The notes under the pieces were generated by a model. It made no database searches, was not told where the DNA came from, and saw only the letters and a program-made list of their open reading frames with translations. Source: Amphibalanus amphitrite (taxonomy: Eukaryota > Arthropoda > Thecostraca > Balanomorpha > Balanidae). Taken from it: 64,000 nt of DNA. This document shows positions 21,253 to 33,112 of the stretch, in pieces. The DNA is taken from assembly GCF_019059575.1 (NCBI RefSeq), contig NW_024882898.1:107844-171843 (forward strand), given 5' to 3'. The position numbers were made by a program, and so were the translations under genes. How positions within the stretch are numbered: the stretch's first letter is position 1; every line of letters starts with the position of its first letter.

Positions 21253-22114
21253 CTGAGCCTGACAAATAGTTCCTTAGGTACAGAGGCAAACCTTGACCAC
21301 TGCTGATGCCTCACATTACTTCAGCGGTGACTGCACATGCATAGGTACGTCTCAATGTCTCATGCACCTATCGCTATTATTATTGAATTGCCTCCATTTC
21401 ACGTCATAAGACTCTGCTGAGCTGCTCGTAGTTCACGAAATAGGTATGTATGTATGTAAGTACCTACTACATGTATACCTCAGTGTGCTACAGCAGCTTT
21501 CAGCTGATATGCCTTGGTTGATATGAGACAGTCGGTGCCACATGATATCATTGTGTCACTCACCGGCCTCACCACCGTGTTTGTTTGTGGCTGTGCGACA
21601 CAGCCGCCGTCATGTCGTAGTCGCTATCAGCCCCGTCACAAGCTTCAGACATACGGGGCATCTCGAGTTAAAATACATGTCGTGTCCCTGGTATGTACCG
21701 GACGGCACCGGTATAAATACACCGCCGCCGTGTGGTGATCGCTATTTGTTTGCCTGTGAGTCCGTGTCACAGCGGACCGAGCTGTCGCCGAGAAGGGGCC
21801 TCCTCGGCCGGATAACCGATCGCAGCTGCCATGCCGGGGGGAAGGCCCCTCGAGTCGCACTTCACTGTGTAGATGCTGCCGGGGGTTATATGGCCTTGGC
21901 CGGGGCGGCAGAGGAGACAGCGGAGGCTGTCTCCTCTGCCGCCCCGGCAGAGTGTTGCAGAGTCACTGATCAATGACAATGCAGGGTGTTGCGTCAGCCC
22001 CGCGACATTCTGCACCGCAGGCACATGCAGCACACGAATAAGTACTTACAACCAATTTAGTGTATACTTAATGCATATGTAGGTATACTATAAGTATACA
22101 TACAGTATACATAT

Positions 22115-22442
22115 TAGCCGTTTTCACGACGGGCTGTCCGGCGAGTGCACCTAATTTGACCAAATATGCACCTAATCTCTTTTACAGCAAATACCTTCAT
22201 TTCATGAATCACAGATAACAGTAGTACCTACTACTGTTATCTTTATCTGTGCATGAATTTATTTCAGTGTTTTAAATGATGATGCTATCTGATAATATGA
22301 CAAAGCAGGCATATAAGCAATTAGTGCAACCCTAGCTGATAGCTACTAAGAGACACACTGGACCTAATTTGACCAAATCTGCACCTAATCTGCACCAAAT
22401 GTGCACCAAATGTGTACCAGATGGCCGTCGTGAAAACGGCTA
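22115..22442. mobile_element. 328-bp TA-flanked MITE with TIR GCCGTTTTCACGACGG
   Basis: TAGCCGTTTTCACGACGG (22115-22132) and CCGTCGTGAAAACGGCTA (22425-22442) are perfect inverted ends flanked by TA. The interior has CACCTAAT and GTGCACCAAAT repeats and a hairpin AGATAACAGTAGTA/TACTACTGTTATCT at about 22213-22242. It shares termini with the larger element at 16634. Confidence 0.85.
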
Positions 22443-23284
22443 TTGTGTTGGGCACCAGAAAGAGATGGCGCATCCACCGCACGGTCAGGCAGGGACGATC
22501 ACAATGACTGCGATTTTGTCAAAGCAATGACACTGCTGTGTCCGAGCGGATGAGAACACAGCGCGCTGTATTTTACGCTATCATCATACCGCCGCAGTGG
22601 TGTGATAGCGTCTTTGCCCTGTGTGGAATAGGTCGGCCACCACCAGTTCCAGGACCCCGATGTCGACATTACGAACTACGAAGTCAAGGAGGCCACGTAC
22701 CGACCAGCTGCAGTGGCGGCCGCGGATGGCGGCAGTGCCGATAACCGATAGCCAAGCCACCGCCACTAATCGAAGAATGATCGGCCCGGGGGTGGATCCA
22801 GCCATTTTCAAAGGGAGGGGCTCAACCAGCCACTGCACTGTTCGAGCCCTCTCAAAACTCCAAACAAGATGACCTTGAATTTAAAGCGCACCATCGGAAT
22901 TATCAGATTCTCTTCTTTCGTTTGTCACACATTTTAGCCGGTTTTATGCATCATGCAGCCCTCTGAAACACTATACCTATACATGAGATGAAACACACTT
23001 GTGCTGGTGTTTGCCCAAGCCAAAAAAGTTGCCTTACATAATTACATTACATGGACTCATTGGGCCTGCTGGGGTCTGAGATGGGCCCTTCTGGTCTTTT
23101 CAGTCGTCATTTCAGCTCATTTTTAGACGGTCTTCGGACTTCGGTGGTCTAAAGATAAGAACCATATGTGAAAACCATTTCAGGCGGCCTTCGGCGCCTC
23201 AAATGGGCCACCTAATTCAAATGGGGATGGCACGGGCCACGGGCCCGTGTGCCCACTGCCCCTCTCCCTCTAATGCGCCCTTGT
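22443..23284. other. repeat-rich intergenic DNA, no gene seen
   Basis: No supported coding segment. Short direct repeats (CTTCGGACTTCGG, GGCGGCCTTCGGCG) near 23130-23200 are the only structure noted. Confidence 0.4.
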
Positions 23285-23460
23285 TCAAATGCATTAGCCC
23301 CTTAGAATAAAAACTGCACATTTTGAAATTAAATAACTACCTCCGAATTAAAGCATTTATCGATGTCAGTGCCCAAACCGGTAATTGCAAGCAGCAAGCC
23401 AGGGACCCCAATTTGGCTATCTCAACTCAAAACTAATGTTGAGGTGGGATGGTCATCTCT
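23285..23460 (-). mobile_element. relic of the TTAA/AGGGAC element found at 30146-30612
   Basis: On the minus strand it reads CATCCCACCTCAACATTAGT, TGAGATAGCCAAATTGG, ACCGGTTTGGGCACT, ATGCTTTAATTCGGAG and TTCTAAGGGGCTA, the same series as the left half of 30146-30612. The right half and the flanks are lost. Confidence 0.75.
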
Positions 23461-23813
23461 GCGCTTTAGCTGAGCTAAAGCAAGAGCCAAGAGGTGGGTA
23501 CTGGGTGATCATGAGCTTAAAAAAATGTTATGGGGAGCCGGCGGTGATCATTTTCTCCGGCTAGAGGGAGACTTATTCGTGACCTGTATCACCTGTTTCG
23601 TACCTATAGGAAGGTAACCACTTCTGGCTCATTGGCGATCGCAGCGCTACCTGGTGGGTGCAGTCTCAGTTGAGCTGCCTATAGGTGGCGGTAGAGTGCC
23701 ACGGAGACTTCCGACGGTTGTCAACAGAACCGTTTGGTCTTGCGATCGCTAACAAACGAAATGGTTGAAAGTAAATGCAGCAAAGACCTTTCGTTAATCG
23801 TTACTTAAGTATG

Positions 23814-23927
23814 GTCATGAAATCGTGAATCGTTAATCGCTAGCTGTAAAAAAAAATGTTAGTAAATTAGACTCATTAACGATTTAACGATTTAACGACT
23901 AGCGATTAACGATTCACGATTTCATGA
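23814..23927. repeat. 30-bp inverted repeat with 54-base spacer
   Basis: The left arm 23814-23843 (GTCATGAAATCGTGAATCGT continuing TAATCGCTAG) and right arm 23898-23927 are reverse complements. The spacer holds three CGATTTAA-like repeats. A second perfect hairpin, CTTACGTTTCCGT/ACGGAAACGTAAG, follows at 23966-23994. Confidence 0.8.
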
Positions 23928-24127
23928 CGATTTTATCGGAAACGTAAGACGTCCTTTGTTTCCATCTTACGTTTCCGTTAGACGGAAACGTAAGCTATGC
24001 TGTCGAGGCGATGAAGCTGAGCGGGAGCCGGAACACAGAGGTGGGCGGCTGGCGATAAACAGCATGCCTATTGCCTACAAATCTGAATTCTTAAAATTCC
24101 TAGAGCAGAATGCATTTTCATCTTTAA

Positions 24128-25163
24128 CCCTCGCCGGACCTATTGGTTTTCTACATACGCGCCGGCCGAGAGGGGGGGGGGGGCGGGTACGACCCCCCTC
24201 GCCGTTTCGCCCCCGATGGAGCTAGCGCGTCGCGGAAAAACGAGCGTGTGCGCCGTTACGAGACGCAGAGATTGGTACCCGATTTTAAGGTCCTAGGTCA
24301 ACCGGTGACCTCTGAGGTCAGGTCAAGTGCCCCAAGGTACGGTTCAGTTTTTGGTGAATAACTTCGCAAAAAACGGCCACAGAGCCGCGATTTTGGCAGC
24401 ATCGTGTTCGCCTCGCTCAGGCGCGTCGAATGGTATACTTTTTGTTTGGGTCAGGTCAACTTAGGGTGTTGACCTCAGGTCACAGTCAGGTCAGCAGCGC
24501 CCCCAAGTCACGAAACTGGTCGAAAGTGGTCATGTTGCATATCATTCGATTCGGTAGGTCTTCCTGAGTCCATTGGTGGCTTCGCCGACTCGCTAGCTCA
24601 ATTTGATCAAGAGTTATTGACGAAAAACTAATATGACCTTGATGACGTCATAAATGACGTCACGCAAGGTCAACATTGCAAAAGTGACGCATCTAACCTT
24701 GCAAGGAGTGCATCAAATCACGATTCTGTGTGCTTGAGATAGTTGGAGATCGTTCCCGGCGCCAGAATAGCAGTTTTCATTTTTCCCCATTGACTTATAA
24801 TGGTGAGGTCACGAAATTGACCTGACCTCATATGACCTTTAGGAAAAATCCGAGATATACAAATTGTGAGACTCATAATGGATACTAGATCCTGCAAGTT
24901 TCATTTCCCTGTGACATCCCCTCTGGCAGTGAGGGCGTTGCGAAGTTGCGATATCTGAAGACCGTGCAGAGGTTCACTTATGACGTCATAGGTCAGTGAC
25001 CTGACCTGACGACCCAAAAATGCGATTGGTGTCAAAAGATCTGGCTTGAATCAAAGGTCAGGTATGCCAAGTTTCAGCTCTCTATCGCCAGCGTGTTCGG
25101 AGCTATCGCGAAAAAACCCTATGGGGGGGCAGCACCCGCGCCCCCCCCCTCGGCCGGCGAGGG
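24128..25163 (+). mobile_element. TTAA-superfamily element, family 3, copy 2 (complete)
   Basis: TTAA at 24124-24127 and 25164-25167. The ends and hairpins are as in the copy at 18676-19703, and the body matches closely, including the TGACGTCA pair near 24641-24660 and the GGTCA arrays. It differs by scattered substitutions, so it is not the immediate parent of copy 1. Confidence 0.92.
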
Positions 25164-25574
25164 TTAACTTCTACAATTCTACCTAGACCTACGAAGAAGG
25201 TACGGACGAAACATCAATTTGCTAGTACAATTTACAATTTACAATTTTACTAGTAGGTGCTTAGTATCATACTTGGTAGGTAGGGTATGTAGTAGGTATG
25301 TAGTAGGGTACGGATTACTGCAGAATGAGGTTCCACTCCACTCCCCAAAAGCTCTCAGTTGACTGATACGCTAAATTCTTCCGCTGGACCGCTTTTCACA
25401 CGATGAAGCGTATCTATGGTGAGTGATGGGTCACAGCATTTAACTATATGTTAGCCCGCGTGTGATAGGTACGACACTGCCTAATAACTACTCCAGGCAG
25501 CCCGTGATTGCCTGTGAAAAGTGGAACATCAATGTCATTCTGTTGTCAACTGCACCTAATGTTAGTTACCATAA

Positions 25575-26749
25575 CCCGCGCCGGGCCGGTGCTCTGAGAT
25601 TCCGCGCCGGGCCGCGGGGGGTGTTTGAACACCCCCCCCCCCTTCTAACTCGGCTCCTGGGCCACGTAGCGACACGCGGTAAGCGGCAATCGAAAGAACG
25701 TCAAAAATAAGGACGAAAACACTTCGGTCATTTTTTGGGTCAGGTCAAAGGTCAGGTCACCAGAGGTCACCAAAGGTAAAATGTTGACTATTTCAACATT
25801 TTGGAGACTGCCAACGTCTATCTCGGGAACCGATAGAGTTACAGCGTCGCAAAAAAGCGCATTCGATAGCCCTTTTACAGACCTTTCTGAGTAATGTTCT
25901 CAGATTTGACCTCAGGTCAACAGTTTAGCCTCCAGAGGGCAAAAACTCCAAAAATAGCCGTTGTTACGAAAAACGTTTTTTTCGGCAATAACTTTTGACT
26001 CAAAAGAGCTATGACATTACTTTTGCCAGCATCGTGTTCCTCTCGTCGAGACGCGTCGAATGAACTATAATTTGACCTTGAAAGGTCAACTTGAAAATTT
26101 GACCTCAGGTCAAGGTCATGACCTGACCGGAAAAGCTCATGTTGCATGTCAGTCGATCCGCAACGTCAAGCCGAACACATCTAAGGCGTTTTCAGCGCTC
26201 TAGCACTCCTCTATCAGAAGTTATCATCGAAAAACTGTTAGATTCTGTTCGTGACCTGAGATGACCTCGGGGACATAACGAGGGGTCACAGTTGCCTTTT
26301 TCTGGTTCAGTGTGTCTATTTTACCTACATCTTGTTGTTTGAGAGTGTCTAGAATAGCGTTCGTGCAAAACAGACTCTTTTCAATTTTCTCCCATTGACT
26401 TATAATGGAGAGGCCGCAAAATTGACCTGACCTTAGGTCACCGATATCGAAATTCCGAGATATACATTTTATAGATAGTGTTGCTCTAATCAATCACTGA
26501 AAGTTTCAAGGCAATCGTTCAGTAGGTGTAGCTATGACGAGCATTCTTATTTTTTCTGAGGTGAGGTCACTTGGCGTGACCTGGTGACCTGACCTAAGGT
26601 GACCTAGGTCTGAAATTTTCACAACATGTGCGGAAAAGATGCACAAACAGGTGTGCCAAAAACGGCGGCGCTCCGCGCCGCCGTTTTTGAGATATCTGCG
26701 AAAAACCGCAAGGGGGGTGTTCAAACACCCCCCCCCGGCCCGGCGCGGG
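25575..26749 (+). mobile_element. TTAA-superfamily element, family 1, complete copy with ATAA flanks
   Basis: ATAA at 25571-25574 and 26750-26753 flanks CCCGCGCCGGGCC and GGCCCGGCGCGGG. The hairpin GGGGGGTGTTTGAACACCCCCC is near the left end, and its partner GGGGGGTGTTCAAACACCCC is near the right end. The perfect inverted repeat AAAAACGGCGGCGC/GCGCCGCCGTTTTT lies at 26658-26688. GGTCA arrays lie near 25739-25775, 26095-26130 and 26567-26612. Use of ATAA on both sides suggests the target need not be exactly TTAA. Confidence 0.9.
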
Positions 26750-26839
26750 ATAAGGAGAAAAGCGTGTTCTCAGGAGCGCTAAAAAATAATAAATTTAGCA
26801 TATTTTTCCGTCAAATACCTAGGTACTTAACGGTCATCT

Positions 26840-29790
26840 ACGTAACGGTCAAACGTCAATCGCAACATTTGCCTACGATAAAAACTTGACCACGACTGCG
26901 TGACTCGGAGAAGTCCGTAACAGGAAATGTGTACATATGTACCTATACCGGAGATGCGGCGCCGTCTCCCCTCCCCTCTCACTCTCCCCTTCCTCCCCTC
27001 CCTCTCCCCTACCCAAACTGCGCTTCTTCTAACGCTGGAACGTCCCATGACACACACAGAAAAATATTGACACCGTTAGCGGTGTAATTGCACAGTACAT
27101 ATCTGAGCACTTGAGGAAAGTTAATTTAGTCCCTTCCCCGCTTAAATTACTCGCGCTTCTAAATGAACACCAGGAAGAAGGTAATAGAACACTGTTAGGA
27201 GGGTTGGGTGTTTTACTACATGTAGCAAAACACCCAACCCTCCTAACAGTGTTCTATTACCTTCTTCCTGGTGTTCATTTAGAAGCGCGAGTAATTTAAG
27301 CGGGGAAGGGACTAAATTAACTTTCCTCAAGTGCTCAGATATGTACTGTGCAATTACACCGCTAACGGTGTTAATATTTTTCTGTGTGTAGAGTGTTGGT
27401 CTGACCGGTACACTAAGACTTCGGCGAGCGTTCTGAGGTTCTCATGCATCCGGATCTGGAGACCCTCAGGCAGCGTATAACGCATGAGTTTCACCGTCTT
27501 GCAAGCGCAGCGTAGTCAAGCGTATGCAGAGTAAGCGTAGTTACAGAGAAATAGTTTACGTCCGACAATTCAGCTGCTAATCACTGGATCATATAAATGC
27601 ATGTAACCTTCAGTCGTAGCACCGTTTTAACAGTCTATAGCCCTCCTAGAGACCCTAGCGTATGGGGGTGAGGGCCTGGGGCGTCGATCAGACCTTATGA
27701 GCCTGCATCAGGATGTGTCTCCGCATGTAGCCAGCTGGCATCGCTGGCCGGGTCTCAGAGTGATCGATTACCAGTTGTTTCTCGTTCTCACCCACTAGCA
27801 TCAGGCAGCATGGCCGTGTTTATCCGACTGCTGGCGTGGTGTGAGAACTAAGAACGCCATGGTAAAACGGCTGGGGTTTAGTTTATATGACTTCGTGTGT
27901 CATGAGTGGAGCTAAGCCGATGGAGCTAGGCCTTGGATAGAGCTATGCAAGTCGTAAGATGAAGCAGACTTAGCAGAGATGTTGTCTGTTGCATGGGCGG
28001 ATCGAGCAAGCCGGTCTCGGACCTTACGGGGAGATTAAAAACGTTTCTTCAAATAAATAAATAACAAAACTACTGGGATTTCAATTTCATCGCATTGCTG
28101 TGCGTTTATAGCAAACTTTTTCCGATTAAAGCTTTTTGGGTTTCTGTATATTTTATTAAAAAAAAAAACGGCATATTGTCGTCAATTTCAGGTACTGCAT
28201 GCTTCATACTTCCCCCCAAATGCCCTCTCTGTTCACTGTTGACAATTGACAGGATTCGCTACGAAGTCGGCTCCTGAAATAATATATTTGTGCGGTGTAC
28301 ATCAACTCAGAAGATTAATTCATCCGGTTCGACCATGAGCTCATGACCTTAGTCAAGACTAAATGCCTGACCTTGCGCCGATGGGCTATTTTACTCGTTG
28401 GATGAGTGTTTATGTTTCCCTCTCGTTGTACACCGAGTTCTACTGTGTTTATTATAAAAAGGCTGGGCCGGTGTACCGTCTAGTCCCTTCGCCGCCCATT
28501 GTTTGGGTTGGTTGACCGAACCAGATAGGACATTGTCTTGTCGCATTGGTCATGAATTGATTAAACCGGTTTTAGAGGGGTTTGTTTTTGCGACGGACGT
28601 GGGCGATAGCAATGATAGAGCCGGTTTGGGATTTTTGTTGTGTATTTTTGGTCAACATTGCTTGTAAGCCACCCACGTAGTGTTTATCAATATCGCTTGC
28701 AAGTTGCATCGGTAGATATATATGACAAGAAATTATAAAGCTGATTGTTCGATACGTAGTTACACCCGTGCTGGTACTGAAATGTTCTCGAATTCATCGC
28801 AATACACTACGTATAGCAGGTCAAGTGTCATATAAGCGACCACATGCGTCGCAGCACCAAACAATGCGGTAGGTATCGCGAGTCGATTTGAGTTTCACAT
28901 CCGGAATAGATGGCGCATCAGTCTTTCCTACCGCAGCCTTTCTATGTGATCGTGTGTCGTCATATAAACTATGGCGTTGAAGCACAGAGCGGCTATGCTA
29001 CATGACAGCGCAAATAAATTCGCCTCCCCCACACGCAGCTACAAAACCCCTTGCTCAGGGCTATTGCTGGAGTGACATCATGTCACGCCGCCGATCAAAG
29101 GCAGAACCGGAGCGATACAATGGCGATTCCCGGGCGATAAACGGGCGATGATCGGCCGGACATGACTCAGTTCGAGCGGAGACGCAGCAGGATTAGCGGT
29201 TATGTCAGCTCACGTAGTGTGTTCGCTGAGGAATATCAGAAGAGGTAGGTGAAATCACGGACCGCCAGCTCAGAGGTGCTACTGGCGGATGTTTCTGGCT
29301 GGCGAAACGAGCGCTGCATTGATGACCTGAGTCAAGCATGGCAGCTCATTCATATAGGTACGTGGTTGACTGAATATGCTACAAATGATTAGAAGGAATA
29401 AAACACTACCTATCGTGAAAGGAGCATAACATTATTGTAAAATCACTGAATAGTAGGCATCCAGCATCTGCAGAAGAACAAAATAAAAAAACTAGGCATC
29501 TGAAGCTTGAGTACTCATCATCATAATCATGACATGACATGGTTGGTGTCATCTGACGACTGACATTCAATTAGTTTTTTCTTTTCCTTTTAAAAGCCTA
29601 AAGCATGTCTTCTTTCTGCAGAGATGATCGCATAAACGGGTCCAATTTTTGCAACTACCGGCTCGTCTTTTCTCCTACCATGATATCGCATAAGCTCCAG
29701 TCTGACTAGTGACTAGTCTCTATAGTCTATACATCCCGGCACTGTTTGGCAGACATAACCACTGCTGCTCTCAAAAGCTCTCGTTTACAT
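26840..29790. repeat. duplicated segment Y, copy 1 (pairs with 39350-43200)
   Basis: Ordered matches include GGAGATGCGGCGCCG, GAGACCCTCAGGCAGCGTA, GGGTCTCAGAGTGATCGATTA, TGTCTGTTGCATGGGCGGATC, AGCACCAAACAATGC, TCACATCCGGAAT and GGAGCGATACAATGGCGA. No gene was recognised. It contains the palindrome at 27052-27389, which copy 2 lacks. Confidence 0.85.
27052..27389. repeat. near-perfect 338-bp palindrome without spacer (foldback element)
   Basis: The two halves are reverse complements about the centre CTACA|TGTAG at 27220/27221, with only about three mismatches over roughly 169-bp arms. Outer ends are CACACACAGAAAAATATT and its inverse. The unit also contains the smaller palindrome ACACCGTTAGCGGTGT near each end. 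The two identical-looking 62-codon frames on opposite strands are a consequence of the symmetry. The site is empty in the paralogous segment (about 39560-39620), so this is an insertion. Confidence 0.95.
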
Positions 29791-30145
29791 GCAGACACAG
29801 CCGTGCAAAAAAGTTTCACTTTTCCCCATAGAGAACTTTCTGCACTTGAAAATCAAAATTTTTGGGTCAATGTGGGGATTGATTGTTGATCGGCGCCCTC
29901 CTTCCTATTGGCGCCCTCCTGCATCGATCGCAGCCCTTCTACCTGGCGGCCTCCGTTGATCGTTGCCCTCCTATCATTTATCTACTCCTATAGCATGTTT
30001 CTCAGCGTAACTGTTCTCAGTGCACATATTTGACGCCTTGTCTGTGAAATTGCCACAAATGAACGTACATTCAATACAATGATGAAGTAGGCATGTCACT
30101 AAACTGTTCACGCTCCACCATGCATCAAACCCGTCTTGGTCTTAA

Positions 30146-30612
30146 AGGGACACTCCCACCTTAACATTAGTTTTGAGTTGAGATAGCCAAATTGGTGGCC
30201 ATGGCCTGCAAATACCGGTTTGGGCACTCACAACATCGACAAATGCTTTAATTCGGAGATATGGAATTTCAAACTTGCAGTTTTCGGATTCTAAGGGGCT
30301 AGTGCATTGGTATGCCCCCTTAGAATTTGTGACGTCAGCGGAGATCTAACGATTTTTAAATCTTTTACTAAAACGTTTGGTAGCACGCGGTGGTATATGC
30401 TGCTTTGCGCGCAACAAATGCCGCACTTTCAAATAAAGTCGCTAGGAACAGCGGAGATCCCAAAAAGTAAACAAAAGTAAAAGTCTAATATCTTGAAAAC
30501 CGGTGAATATTTTTCGATGAAATTTGGTAGATATTCGTTTTCGCTCTTTCTGAACCGAGCGACATCACTTTCGTGCCAATTCATTAACTTTTTTGAAGGT
30601 GGGAGGGTCCCT
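30146..30612 (+). mobile_element. 467-bp TTAA-flanked element with TIR AGGGACNCTCCCACCTT
   Basis: TTAA at 30142-30145 and 30613-30616. The ends AGGGACACTCCCACCTT and AAGGTGGGAGGGTCCCT are inverted with one mismatch. Unlike the larger TTAA elements it lacks the G/C-run hairpins and GGTCA arrays. Non-coding. A decayed copy is at 23285-23460. Confidence 0.85.
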
Positions 30613-30736
30613 TTAACAGATCGATCTTACAAGTTACAATCATGACATTTACATGGATCACGATAATGTTATCGATAGGTGCGGCCGCAACAACAAGCAT
30701 CTGAAGTTTCGGTTATTGAAATTGCTATGTGCTTAA

Positions 30737-31912
30737 CCCGCGCCCCGTAGGGCTACCGGCGGACCCTACCACCCGTAGGGGGGGGGGGGGGCCGTTTCGG
30801 CCCCCCCCCCTAAGATCTCGGAAAGTTACCGGCCGATTTTCAAAATTCAAACGGCGTTCGATAGCCCCACCCGGGAACTACCTTGTGACCAAATTTCATT
30901 GACCTAGGTCAAACCGATGACGTCACAGGTCAGGTCAAAGGTCAGATTTTCACCGTTGACAGGCAATTCAAGAAATGTGCTGTGAAAGCGAGTAAATTGG
31001 TAATTTATTGAAAACCATCGATGGTAAATTGTTCGTCAAACACATACTTTGCTATCTGAGGTCACTGATACCAGGTCAGGTCACAGCGAGGTCAGGTCAC
31101 CGGGGGTCACAATATGAATGTGTCGTGTGATACATGTTTTATGGTCCATTTTACATGACAAATGCGATTATGTGGGTTAGGCAGCCTTTGGGGCCAGCCT
31201 AGGTCACGTTTTGGTGAAGGTCAGGTCAAGGTCAGGTCAAATTAGGTCAAATTTCAAAGTTGATATTTTTGCATAAAATGGATATCGATTCGATGCAGCT
31301 CGTCACGGGGAGTCTAATGGTGGTCTTCGTTTTGCTCTACGAGTTCTAGAATTGCCAAAAATTGAGTTTGAAAATTTGACGTCATCATTTTTGAACAGTT
31401 TTTTCGCTATAACTTGGCCAAAAAACGAGGTATCGATCTGAAATTTGGTATGTAGATAGAAGACGGTAGGCACTATCACATATATTCCGGTTTTTTCGAA
31501 ACTCAAAAAACTTTTTGGATTTTTTGGCGAATATATCCAAAAAAATGCTTTTTTGATTTTTGGGGGTCAAAACTCAAAAATTTCAAAAATTCGAGATAGC
31601 AGTTTTGTAGCCCTGTCAATTCTACACCTTTTATGTCTTGATCATTTTTCTGTATCTTCAAAGCTGTAGTCCTGACAGGTCTTCTCGCGAAGGTCTTTTT
31701 TCGGTCGAAAATGACAGAACATGACGTCACTCTGAGACGTCATTTGTGGCCAACCTATCATAGCCTCTGGAAAAATTTTTGGTCACAATGTGTAAAATTG
31801 ATGCCCGGAGGGGTCCTGAAAGTTTGGTGGCGATATCTCAAGCCGTTTAGGAGATATCGACCGAAAAGGACAGGGGGGGGCCGTTTCGGCCCCCCCCCCT
31901 ACGGGGCGCGGG
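30737..31912 (+). mobile_element. TTAA-superfamily element, family 2, copy 1 (complete, 1176 bp)
   Basis: TTAA at 30733-30736 and 31913-31916. The ends are CCCGCGCCCCGTAGGG and CCCTACGGGGCGCGGG-type inverse. Both subterminal hairpins read G-run CCGTTTCGG C-run. GGTCA arrays occupy the left half only (30904-31250); the right half is A/T-rich with TGACGTCA at two places. The right side holds GATATCTC.AGCCGTTTAGG, a phrase shared with other repeats here. No protein is encoded. Confidence 0.92.
31073..31250 (+). repeat. clustered (A)GGTCA arrays inside a TTAA element
   Basis: CCAGGTCAGGTCACAG at 31072, GAGGTCAGGTCACC at 31089, and GAAGGTCAGGTCAAGGTCAG at 31216 continuing GTCAAATTAGGTCA. Units are spaced by 5 or 6 bases. 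AGGTCA is the half-site of nuclear receptors, and TCAAGGTCA is the extended monomer site of FTZ-F1/ERR-type receptors. Binding is not shown. Confidence 0.7.
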
Positions 31913-31916
31913 TTAA

Positions 31917-33020
31917 CACTGGATGCAACCGTGAGAAGGCTATAGGGTTGGTCTGAGGTAATTTAGATGGCAAGCCCGAGGAAGCTAATCCGATCTCATG
32001 AGGAACAGTCCTGTGTTGGTTTATATGTTTCACTCGTTGTGCGCTTGTGTTTACGCACCTCGTGCTCCGGTATCAATCCAATACGGTGATCTGGTGTGGA
32101 TACCGCCACCAATAAACTTTCTACGCCGTCACCCATGGGCGGAGCTTCCTGTACAGTTGGTGTGGCAGCGGCCGCACCAACCCTTAGGCCTTACTTTTGC
32201 CCCACCAACTTTGCTAAAACAGCTAGAAGAGCTGTGAACAGTGAACACATATCAGGTGCGCATAAGAAGCGGAGAAAGAGGTTGTTTTCGAAAATGTCGC
32301 GCGCCTTCGGCGCAGCATTTCAAGAACACAATAAGAACTGTGTACCTATGCCAATCATTTGCAACCTTTTTGTCATGTGTGAGATTAACTTGATGCCAAG
32401 TTTCGCAGTATAGGTAGCGCGTCGCGACTTTCCCTACACACGCAAAAACTGGTGAAGTGGTAAAAATGCCCCCCCCCCCTCCTGGGCGATCGTAAATCAT
32501 TTTTTATTTATTTCGTGACCGTATGACGCCCTCCTTGGGTCAGGTGGCGCCCTCCTAACCCTTGCCCCCCCCCCCTCTTCGCGATTTTCTAAATACGCCG
32601 CTGATCGGTGGGACGTCGTACGGCGCATGGCAATTTACGTCTGAGCGGCAGTTGGCTAAGGTGGGCTTCTAGCATTTCCGTACATTTCCAAGAGCAGGAA
32701 CGTTGGGGTTGCCGTGTCAGTGCCAGGCAGTCTTCAGTCTTAAGCTCTGCAGTCTTCACTTGCCAGGTCGTAGAGTTATCGCGGGATTATCACATCGATG
32801 CAAAAACGGGAAATGTTGCACAGCTGTTAAAAGAGCTCACTCATGTAGTAAAACTTTGATAAGACCAGAAAATACAGTTTGCTGACGTTACCTGGCTTAT
32901 TGGCTCGATAAGGAAGCTTTAGGAAAGATATGCTAATCATCCCATAAGACGCAGTAAGCACTTAGTATTAGCGTGACCGGTGACATTTCTCATCCCTCGA
33001 GGCCAATTCAGTACTCCGAT
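31917..33020. other. spacer between element and DNase II copy 2, no gene seen
   Basis: No supported gene. Two runs of C (about 32470 and 32566) are probable remnants of hAT-like or TTAA elements. A TCAGT initiator-like string at 33008-33012 lies about 100 bases before the DNase ATG, without a TATA box. Confidence 0.4.
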
Positions 33021-33112
33021 AGCGTCGTGCACCCTGATGTCAACCTGTGAGGGGGTCAGAGGCCGTCAGTCGACCCGACAGCCTCGGCCGGTGCGGCTGT
33101 GACCGGTGCGCC

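Noticed and set aside
27111-27330. Two near-identical 62-codon frames on opposite strands
   Set aside because: A direct consequence of the palindrome; no coding signature.
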